Source: a virus. Taken from it: DNA of 32,453 bases. A model generated the notes under the pieces. It worked only from the letters and a program-made list of their open reading frames with translations, was not told the origin of the DNA and made no database searches. Location: IMG/VR virus record IMGVR_UViG_3300028612_000045, positions 1 through 32,453 of that record. One strand, written 5' to 3'. Of the stretch, positions 1-5,939 are shown piece after piece (the stretch's first letter is position 1; every line of letters starts with the position of its first letter). The position numbers and the translations under genes are program-made.

Positions 1-384
1 GGGGTGGTGGACATCCTCAAGGGGGCGGGCTTCAAGATCACGGAGGTGAAGACCGGCGGCGGTGCGGAGGATAAGGACATGTATGCCAACCACCGGACGG
101 AGATGTGGGGGCGCATGCGGGATTGGTTGTCCGGCGCGACCCTGCCAAATCAGACCATGTTGATCGAAGACTTGTGCGCGCCGATGTACGACTTCACGCT
201 GAAGGGGCAGTTGAAGTTGGAGCCGAAAGAGAAGATGAAGAAGCGCGGGCACGCCTCGCCTGACTACGGGGACGCGCTGGCGTTGACGTTCTCCAAGACG
301 ATCAGCCGCCGCGACACCCGGTCGTCCCGGCAACTGAAGCGAAAGAGGGTTGCCAAGGACGTGGAGTACGCGCTATTTGACTGA
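1..384 (+). CDS. Terminase large subunit, C-terminal part (5' truncated by window edge)
   Basis: The reading frame is open from base 1 and ends at 382-384, leaving about 127 residues. This is the end of the packaging ATPase/nuclease that cuts concatemeric DNA and pumps it into the prohead through the portal. The stretch SPDYGDALALTF matches the conserved end of the RNase H-like nuclease domain, where the aspartate of the 'SPDxxDALALTF' motif belongs to the metal site. The ATPase domain with its Walker motifs would lie upstream of the window. A basic tail of about 20 residues (RQLKRKRVAK) follows. A GTG at position 4 is only an internal codon, not a start. The genes that follow (small protein, portal, scaffold, capsid) are the expected neighbours. 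Family identity rests on this motif and on synteny. Confidence 0.85.
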   Translation, partial: GVVDILKGAGFKITEVKTGGGAEDKDMYANHRTEMWGRMRDWLSGATLPNQTMLIEDLCAPMYDFTLKGQLKLEPKEKMKKRGHASPDYGDALALTFSKTISRRDTRSSRQLKRKRVAKDVEYALFD

Positions 385-432
385 TATTCCTCCCTGGATA
401 CAGACAGGTTTCACAGGCATGACCTGTTTGGG

Positions 433-457
433 CTCCCCGGCTTGCGCCGGGGAGTTT
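433..457 (+). terminator. Hairpin terminator after terminase gene
   Basis: Perfect 9-bp stem CTCCCCGGC (433-441) and GCCGGGGAG (446-454) with a TTGC loop, followed directly by TTT. It lies about 50 bp after the terminase stop and before the next gene. The T-tract is short, so termination may be partial. Confidence 0.6.
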
Positions 458-503
458 CCCTGTGTTAGCTTGAGTCGTTGTAATATCTGATAGGAGAAAG
501 AGC

Positions 504-707
504 ATGGGTGGTTTATTTGGTGGCTCGAAGACCCCTGCGCCGATTCCGCCGCCCGCTCCCCCCTCGCGTTCGGACGCGGAGGTCCGGGCTGCCGCGTTAG
601 CCGCGCGGCTGCGGAGAAGTGGGGCGACGGGTCGGACGGAGACGGTATTGGCGATGGGCGCGGATGAAGAGAACAAGACCGCCAAGCAATTGTTGGGCGC
701 AGCGTAG
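504..707 (+). CDS. Small conserved phage protein between terminase and portal
   Basis: 67 residues, starting after a clear Shine-Dalgarno (AGGAGAAAGAGC then ATG). The N-terminus is glycine- and proline-rich (GGLFGGSKTPAPIPPPAPP), followed by an alanine/arginine-rich helical part (residues 24-42) and the pattern GATGRTETVL. Small proteins of this kind are common just upstream of the portal gene in podoviruses, with a Pro-rich head and a 'RxxGRxxTVL'-like tail. No function has been assigned that I can name. An overlapping - strand frame exists but lacks a ribosome-binding site and runs against every neighbour. The gene is followed 17 bp later by AGGAG for the portal gene. Confidence 0.75.
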   Translation: MGGLFGGSKTPAPIPPPAPPSRSDAEVRAAALAARLRRSGATGRTETVLAMGADEENKTAKQLLGAA

Positions 708-730
708 ATGACCTTGTCAGGAGATTGACC

Positions 731-2347
731 GTGAGTGACCTCGCCGCGCAGATCATCAAGCGTTTTGGACAGTTGGAGAGTGAGCGGGGAACCTGGGAGG
801 CCCACTGGGCAGAGATTGCCGACCGGGTTCTGCCACGGTACTCCGACACCTTCTACTCATCGACATCCGAGCAGACCAAAGGCGAGAAACGCACAGAGAA
901 GATGCTCGACAGCACGGCGGGGCTGGCGCTTGAGCGTTTTGCCGCTGCGATGGAGAGTATGCTGACGCCGCGAACGCAACGCTGGCACAGGTTGAAACCA
1001 TCCGACGAGTCGTTGGCGCGTGACCGTGATGTCAAGTTGTGGTTCGAGGGCGCGACCAACGAACTGTTTAAACAACGCTACGCGACCAAGGCGAACTACG
1101 CCAGCCAACAGCATGAGGTCTACATGGGCCTGGGTGCGTTCGGCACGGGCATCATGTTCACGGACTTCCATGATCAGGGTGGCTTGAGATATCAGGCGAC
1201 CAACCTCAAGGAGATTCTCTTTGAGATGAACCACCAGGGAATTGTCGATACGTCCTACCGGAAGTACTCGCTGACGGCGCGGCAGATGATACAGCGTGTC
1301 GAGGCTGGGCGTTGGGACAGCGTACCGGACGATGTCAAGAAGGCGACAGACAAGACCCCCGACAAGCGTTTCGAGATTATCCATTGTATTCGCCCGCGCA
1401 TCGAGGTCGAGCCTGGACGGCTGGACGCCCGTGGCAAGCCGTGGGCGTCCTACTATATCGCGGTCCAAGGCCAGCATGTGTTGAGCCAGGGCGGGTTCGA
1501 TACTTTTCCATATCAGATCAGCCGGTATGTTACGGGGCCGGGGGAGAAGTACGGGCGGTCCCCGGCGATGTTCGTGTTGCCAAGTATCAAGGTCTTGAAC
1601 GAGCAGAAGAAGACGATGCTGACGCAAGGTCATCGTGCCGTGTCCCCCGTTCTCCTGTCGCATGACGATGGCATCCTCGACACGTTCAGTATGGCCCCCG
1701 GCGCGATGAACCCAGGCGGTGTTACCGCCGAGGGGCGACCCCTCGTCCATGCTCTCCCCGTAGGCAATCTGGCGGCGGGGCAGGAGTTGATGGACATGGA
1801 GCGGCAGATAATAAACGACGGGTTCTTGGTTTCGTTATTCCAGATTTTAGTCGATACGCCGACGATGACGGCGACCGAGGTGCTGGAGCGCGCCCGCGAG
1901 AAAGGTGCGTTGCTCTCTCCGACGATGGGCCGTCAGCAGTCCGAGATGCTGGGGCCGATGATCGAGCGGGAGGTTGACGTTCTGTTGAAACAGGGTCTGC
2001 TCCCGCCCATGCCTGATATCCTCATCGAGGCACAGGGGGAGTTCGAGGTTGTATATGACAGCCCGCTATCCCGGTCCCAGCGGGCCGAGGAAGCGTCGGG
2101 CTGGCTCCGCACGCTGGAAGCCGCGATAGCGTATGCCAACACCACGCAAGACCTGTCGGTCCTCGACCAGTTTGACTCCGATGTCATCTACCAGCAGCTT
2201 GCGGAGATCAACGCCGTGCCAGCGTCGTGGATGCGTGCGCCCGCAGCCGTTCAGGAGATACGCGAGGCTCGCGCGCAACAGCAACAGGTGCAGCAGATGG
2301 TAGAGGCCGCGCCCGCCGCCGCTGGGGTGATGAAGGCTTTGAGCTAG
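731..2347 (+). CDS. Portal protein (head-to-tail connector, T7 gp8-like)
   Basis: About 538 residues, the usual size for the podovirus connector family (T7 gp8-like head-to-tail connecting protein). Twelve copies form the ring through which DNA is packaged and ejected. Family-like features are the N-terminal LESERGTWEAHWAEIADRVL, a conserved middle segment GPGEKYGRSPAMFVLPSIK, then PTMTATEVLERAREKG, and a Gln-rich C-terminal helix (AQQQQVQQM). I prefer the GTG at 731 because AGGAG at 719-723 lies 7 nt upstream. The TTG at 725 would sit almost on the ribosome-binding site. The stop codon overlaps the GTG start of the next gene, suggesting coupled translation. Neighbours (terminase before, scaffold and capsid after) agree. 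Confidence 0.95.
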   Translation: MSDLAAQIIKRFGQLESERGTWEAHWAEIADRVLPRYSDTFYSSTSEQTKGEKRTEKMLDSTAGLALERFAAAMESMLTPRTQRWHRLKPSDESLARDRDVKLWFEGATNELFKQRYATKANYASQQHEVYMGLGAFGTGIMFTDFHDQGGLRYQATNLKEILFEMNHQGIVDTSYRKYSLTARQMIQRVEAGRWDSVPDDVKKATDKTPDKRFEIIHCIRPRIEVEPGRLDARGKPWASYYIAVQGQHVLSQGGFDTFPYQISRYVTGPGEKYGRSPAMFVLPSIKVLNEQKKTMLTQGHRAVSPVLLSHDDGILDTFSMAPGAMNPGGVTAEGRPLVHALPVGNLAAGQELMDMERQIINDGFLVSLFQILVDTPTMTATEVLERAREKGALLSPTMGRQQSEMLGPMIEREVDVLLKQGLLPPMPDILIEAQGEFEVVYDSPLSRSQRAEEASGWLRTLEAAIAYANTTQDLSVLDQFDSDVIYQQLAEINAVPASWMRAPAAVQEIREARAQQQQVQQMVEAAPAAAGVMKALS

Positions 2348-2613
2348 TGGCGGTCGTGCATCTAACGGAACAGGTTAGAGACTTTCTTGTCAATCGTGGG
2401 CAAGCCTACCGCAAGACTTTCAAGACAATATATGGTGAACGGGTCTTGACCGATCTGGCGCGTTTTTGTCGAGCGAACGAGAGTACGTTCGCACCAGACT
2501 CACGGGCTGAAGGAATTTTACAAGGACGACGCGAGGTGTGGCTCCGCATATCAAGACACCTCAACCTGTCCGAAGATGAACTTCAGGTTTATTTTAACCC
2601 AACGGGAGAGTGA
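2347..2613 (+). CDS. Bbp19-family phage protein
   Basis: About 88 residues. The frame is open far upstream inside the portal gene, but similarity to the family begins only after the portal stop. The likely start is therefore GTG at 2347, overlapping that stop, or GTG at 2356. The core, with the segments DLARFCRANESTF, PDSRAEG and QGRREVWLRISRHLNLS, matches small phage proteins related to Bordetella phage Bbp19, which are found near portal and scaffold genes in this podovirus type. The molecular role is not established; a virion or assembly role is inferred from position. It is followed by GGGAGAG and a 35-aa ORF one base after its stop. Confidence 0.75.
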   Translation: MAVVHLTEQVRDFLVNRGQAYRKTFKTIYGERVLTDLARFCRANESTFAPDSRAEGILQGRREVWLRISRHLNLSEDELQVYFNPTGE

Positions 2614-2614
2614 T

Positions 2615-2722
2615 ATGCCCAAGAACAACCCTGGGGCTTATGCCAGGAAGTGCGGTGCTAAAATACCTAAACCCAGCACCAAGCGGCAACCGCTCCGTCG
2701 TGCTACAGCAAGGAAGAAATAG
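2615..2722 (+). CDS. Small, very basic protein (35 aa)
   Basis: Short ORF beginning at ATG 2615 with GGGAGAG 5-11 nt upstream and ending at TAG 2720-2722. Translation gives 35 residues with 11 Lys/Arg and no Asp or Glu. It starts MPKNNPGAYARKCG and ends in ARKK. It exactly fills the gap between the Bbp19-like gene and the scaffold gene, and its end supplies the AGGA ribosome-binding site of the scaffold gene. The charge suggests nucleic acid binding, possibly a minor head protein, but I recognise no family. The good ribosome-binding site and tight fit argue that it is a real gene. Confidence 0.6.
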   Translation: MPKNNPGAYARKCGAKIPKPSTKRQPLRRATARKK

Positions 2723-2731
2723 GAAACCATT

Positions 2732-3625
2732 ATGGCTGAAGGAACTGGGTCCGTTGAGGCGGGCAACCCAGGGGAAGCTACCGCGCCCTCTGGTGAGACA
2801 AGCGCAGACGTTACGGCAGTATCGGGTTCGCCGCTAACGACCGAGCCCAAAGCGTCCTGGCTCGACGGGGTGACAGACCCCGCGACGAAGGCTTGGGCAG
2901 AGGCGAAGGGACTCCAGAACGGGAGCTTCGAGAACGTCCTTGGGAGTTACCACAATCTTGAGAAGATGGTCGGCGCGGATAGGGCGGGGCGTACCATCAC
3001 CCTGCTTGGCGACGACGCCACCCCCGAAGAACGGGATACCTACTTCAATAAACTAGGCCGACCCGAGAGCGCCGCGCAGTATTCCGTGACGTTACCCGAG
3101 GGGCAGACCGACGATACCCGTTTGAACATGATGCGGAACAAGGCGCACGAACTCGGCATCTCCGACGCACAGTTCTCCGGTCTTGCCGAGGCCGACGCGG
3201 CGTATCTCTCCGCTACGATTCAGAGCGTTGATGATGAGGCGGTTGTCTCTGCCTCTGACGCGGAAGCGCAGTTGCGTACCGAGTGGGGCGCGGCGTTCGA
3301 CTTGAAGGTTGCGGGTATCGACGTGGCTGCGCATAAGTTGGGGCTGTCGGTGGACCAACTCGACGGTCTGCGTAAGGCGCTGGGTCCCGTTGGAGCGATG
3401 AAGTTCGTGGATGGTCTGAACACCAAGATTGGCGACCACAGTTATGACGAGGGTGAAAAAATTATCCCCGGTCACCGGACGCCCGCGCAAGCCAAGCAGG
3501 AACTGGCTGACCTGACCATGAACAAGGAGTTCCAAGACGCCTGGATGGATAGACAACACCCCGGTCACAAGGCGGCGGTTGAGAAAAAAGCCGCGCTTGC
3601 CCGTCTGGTAACGGGCATCATCTGA
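2732..3625 (+). CDS. Capsid assembly scaffolding protein
   Basis: 297 residues, acidic and alanine-rich, lying between the portal block and the major capsid protein, the standard place for a podovirus scaffold. It has a disordered N-terminus rich in Gly, Ala, Thr and Glu (residues 1-45), then a segment WLDGVTDPATKAWAEAKG, followed by GSYHNLEKMVGAD and a 'GRPESAAQYSVTLPEG'-type stretch. These are typical of phage capsid assembly proteins that template the prohead and leave before DNA enters. The C-terminal end is basic and helical (HPGHKAAVEKKAALARL), as expected for the coat-binding end. The start follows AGGA at 2721-2724. The stop shares ATGA with the next small gene. Confidence 0.85.
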   Translation: MAEGTGSVEAGNPGEATAPSGETSADVTAVSGSPLTTEPKASWLDGVTDPATKAWAEAKGLQNGSFENVLGSYHNLEKMVGADRAGRTITLLGDDATPEERDTYFNKLGRPESAAQYSVTLPEGQTDDTRLNMMRNKAHELGISDAQFSGLAEADAAYLSATIQSVDDEAVVSASDAEAQLRTEWGAAFDLKVAGIDVAAHKLGLSVDQLDGLRKALGPVGAMKFVDGLNTKIGDHSYDEGEKIIPGHRTPAQAKQELADLTMNKEFQDAWMDRQHPGHKAAVEKKAALARLVTGII

Positions 3626-3792
3626 TGAAACAGGCCCGGTTGGAGGCATTGAAACTGGCGATGACCCACGGGTTATCGCCAGAGGAGACACTCAGATTGG
3701 CGGAGGAATACTTTCAGTATATCGAAGAGGGATTGAAGGTGATGGAATTCCCCCGACAGAACCGTAGACAACGCCGAAAGACGCAGGAATAG
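3625..3792 (+). CDS. Small helical protein (55 aa) coupled to scaffold gene
   Basis: ATG at 3625 overlaps the scaffold stop (ATGA), so it is probably translated by re-initiation. The 55-residue product is mostly helical (MKQARLEALKLAMTHG, then SPEETLRLAEEYFQYIEEG) and ends in a strongly basic tail (RQNRRQRRKTQE). No clear Shine-Dalgarno is needed with such coupling. I do not recognise a family. A helical body with a basic tail next to the scaffold could be a minor head or assembly factor, but that is only inference. A - strand frame covering this region is a shadow of this and the scaffold gene. Confidence 0.6.
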   Translation: MKQARLEALKLAMTHGLSPEETLRLAEEYFQYIEEGLKVMEFPRQNRRQRRKTQE

Positions 3793-3979
3793 GGGGCAAG
3801 ACCAGCCCTGTTGCAATCTTCCGGCATCTGTGTCAGTAATACGATAAGAGCGCACCATGTGGTGTGGAACAGGCAACGTCGATAACCCTGGCGGGCCGAT
3901 AAAAAAGCCCTAGTACTGGCCCCGCATCAGCGGATAAGCCTTCAGCTTTTGTTTTAACGACAGAAGGAAGGCATTTCCC
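3793..3979 (+). promoter_or_regulatory. Untranslated leader/control region before capsid gene
   Basis: The 187 bp between the small helical protein and the capsid gene has no convincing ORF. It contains an imperfect hairpin (GCGGGCC with GGCCCCGC around 3891-3926, one bulged G), a T-rich stretch around 3945-3957 and AGGAAGG before the capsid ATG. The length, compared with the overlapping genes around it, suggests a dedicated promoter or long 5' leader for high capsid expression. I cannot place a confident -35/-10 pair. Confidence 0.35.
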
Positions 3980-4846
3980 ATGTCAAACGAAATCCTAGAC
4001 TGGTCAGTTATTGACTATAAATCGACTGTTGAGCATCTGCTCCAACAGCGGGGGTCTAAGTTTCGTGTAGCGGTTATGGAAGAGAGCTACCACGGTAAAA
4101 GTGGTGCGGCTGTCAACCAATTGGGCGCGGTGACGGCGCAAGCCAAAACCACACGCCATGCCGATACTCCGCTCATCGAAACACCCCAAGATAAACGCTG
4201 GGTCTACCCCACGGATTACGAATGGGCAGACCTGATTGACGATCAAGACAAGTTACGCATAATCGCTGATCCCACTTCTCCCTATGCTATTAATGGGGCG
4301 ATGGCTTTGGGCAGGGCGATGGACGATCTGATCGTTGCGGCGGCGACAGGAGTCAGTAAAACAGGTGAAGATGGTACTACCTCAACATCTTTTCCGGCTG
4401 CTCAAACTGCCAGTACGACATCTGGTGGTCTAACGGTCGCTAAACTGCGTGAAGCCATGCAGTTGCTTATCGCGGCTGAAGTCGATGTGGACAATGAGCC
4501 TCTGTTTTGTGCCATTGGCGCACAACAGCATGACGATCTACTTGGCGAGACCCAGGCGATTAGCCTCGATTTCACCAACAAGCCCGTCTTGGTTGATGGA
4601 CGTATTAAAGCCTTCATGGGTTTTAATTTCATCGACAGCCAGCGTCTTGCTATTTCTGGTACAGATCGCACCGTCATCGCTTGGGCGAAATCTGGCCTTC
4701 ACCTTGGAATCTGGAACGATATCAGTGTTCGGATTTCAGATCGCGCCGACAAGTCTTACTCAACCCAGGTCTACGTCAAGGGAACCTTTGGCGCTACCCG
4801 TGTTGAAGAGAAAAAAGTCGTCGCAATTACTTGTTCGGAGGCTTAA
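3980..4846 (+). CDS. Major capsid protein
   Basis: 288 residues, directly after the scaffold gene and a long leader with AGGAAGG in front of ATG. The sequence, with its RGSKFRVAVMEESYHG, QDKRWVYPTDYEWADLID and PYAINGAMALGRAMDD segments, fits the phage capsid family in which a short (about 290-330 aa) HK97-fold subunit is used with a separate scaffold. It forms the icosahedral shell. Codon choice (frequent GCT, CGT, GTT) and lower GC than the flanking genes fit a highly expressed gene. It ends with GGAG just before the next start, and a strong hairpin terminator lies after that next gene, so the two appear to form one transcription unit. Confidence 0.88.
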   Translation: MSNEILDWSVIDYKSTVEHLLQQRGSKFRVAVMEESYHGKSGAAVNQLGAVTAQAKTTRHADTPLIETPQDKRWVYPTDYEWADLIDDQDKLRIIADPTSPYAINGAMALGRAMDDLIVAAATGVSKTGEDGTTSTSFPAAQTASTTSGGLTVAKLREAMQLLIAAEVDVDNEPLFCAIGAQQHDDLLGETQAISLDFTNKPVLVDGRIKAFMGFNFIDSQRLAISGTDRTVIAWAKSGLHLGIWNDISVRISDRADKSYSTQVYVKGTFGATRVEEKKVVAITCSEA

Positions 4847-4848
4847 AA

Positions 4849-5313
4849 ATGGCTACATTTTATAGCGTCCAGAAGACCAAGTGGGACCAAAACACTCCAA
4901 CGGAGAAGATCAAGACCAGTGAGAACGCTGGACGGGTTCGTGTTTCGTATGCTCTTTATGAAGCCTCGTCTTTAGCGGCGGCTTCTGTAGTTGAAATGTT
5001 CAATCTTCCGAATAACGCTCGCGTTCTTTCGGGGGAGCTTGTGCATGATGCTCTCGGGGGTAGCACGACCCTGTCGGTTGGGCACGCAGCCTATAAGACT
5101 AGTGCTAGTGTAACCGTAGCTCTTGATGTTGATGAGTGGAAGGCGGCGGCAGCTTCAACCTCGATCACCACTGTCGATGTTGCGGCGACCTCTGCTTTAG
5201 GCAAAAATACGGTTGTTGATGCCGATGGAGACGGCGTCCCCATTACCGTGGTTATTGCTGGTGCCACTGGTTCTGGCACAATCGAACTCACGATGTACTG
5301 GGTTCTCGATTGA
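4849..5313 (+). CDS. Capsid-adjacent protein, possible head decoration protein
   Basis: 154 residues from ATG 4849, which has GGAG 8 nt upstream; a longer frame from a TTG at 4831 would overlap the capsid gene and is unlikely. The protein is rich in Ala, Ser, Thr and Val with alternating beta-like stretches (VEMFNLPNNARVLSGELVH, then GSTTLSVGHAAYKTSASV) and a DADGDGVP turn. Small beta-rich proteins co-transcribed with the coat gene are often decoration or head-stabilising proteins. That role is an inference from position, composition and shared codon usage with the capsid gene. A terminator follows 8 bp after the stop. Confidence 0.7.
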   Translation: MATFYSVQKTKWDQNTPTEKIKTSENAGRVRVSYALYEASSLAAASVVEMFNLPNNARVLSGELVHDALGGSTTLSVGHAAYKTSASVTVALDVDEWKAAAASTSITTVDVAATSALGKNTVVDADGDGVPITVVIAGATGSGTIELTMYWVLD

Positions 5314-5320
5314 TTGATCT

Positions 5321-5352
5321 GAGGGTGGCTTAGGCCACCCTCATTTCTTCTT
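5321..5352 (+). terminator. Rho-independent terminator of the capsid unit
   Basis: Perfect 9-bp stem GAGGGTGGC (5321-5329) and GCCACCCTC (5334-5342), loop TTAG, followed by ATTTCTTCTT. It lies between the capsid-adjacent gene and the tail tubular gene and would separate abundant head transcripts from the tail genes. Confidence 0.75.
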
Positions 5353-5363
5353 AGGAGCAATAA

Positions 5364-5939
5364 ATGACCGACGCGGTGAGCATCTGCAACCTCGCCCTAC
5401 AACGGGTCGGCTCGAAGACTATATCCGCCCTGTCCGAAGACACCACGGCGGGCCGAGCGTGTAATCGTGTCTACGCACAGGCCCGCGACAGTGAACTCCG
5501 CGCCCATCCGTGGGCGTTTGCGCGTGAGCGGGTCAAGGTTGCGGCGGATAGTACAAACCCGGTGTTCGGGGCGGCAAGGCGTTATGCTCTCCCCTCAGAT
5601 AGTCTGAGAATACTCCCGACGAACGGGGTGGGCGGTACGGATACGCAGGACGATTTTGAGGTGTTCGGGAGGTTTATCCACACCGACCACAGCACCCCCA
5701 TTAACCTGAATTATGTTAAGCGTGTTACCGATGAGAATACGTTTGACGCGCTGTTCGTGGAACTCCTGATCGCCCGTATTGCCATGGACGTATCGGAGAA
5801 GGTGACACAGTCAAACAGGAAAAAGGACGACGCTCGAGTCCATTACAAGGAGGTTCAGAAGGAGGCGCGGCGGGTCAATGCGTTCGAGCGCCCGCCACAG
5901 AGACCCCCCGTGGACGCTTGGGTAAATGCGAGGCTTTAA
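5364..5939 (+). CDS. Tail tubular protein A (T7 gp11-like)
   Basis: 191 residues, close to the T7 gp11 size. It forms the adaptor ring that joins the portal to the nozzle. Family hallmarks are visible: SICNLALQRVGSKTISAL near the N-terminus, then RACNRVYAQARDSELRAHPWAFARER, a common start of gatekeeper proteins, and RRYALPSDSLRIL. The start has AGGAG 8 nt upstream. The stop is immediately followed by the GTG of the tail tubular protein B gene, its usual partner. Confidence 0.9.
   Translation: MTDAVSICNLALQRVGSKTISALSEDTTAGRACNRVYAQARDSELRAHPWAFARERVKVAADSTNPVFGAARRYALPSDSLRILPTNGVGGTDTQDDFEVFGRFIHTDHSTPINLNYVKRVTDENTFDALFVELLIARIAMDVSEKVTQSNRKKDDARVHYKEVQKEARRVNAFERPPQRPPVDAWVNARL

Noticed and set aside
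857-1750. Long minus-strand frame (297 codons) opposite the portal gene
   Set aside because: Shadow frame of a strongly supported gene, no ribosome-binding site, His/Arg-rich translation with no domain.
3837-3844. TAATACGA, matching the first eight bases of the T7 promoter consensus
   Set aside because: The rest of the promoter does not match, no similar copies were found at other gene starts, and no phage RNA polymerase gene is in the window.
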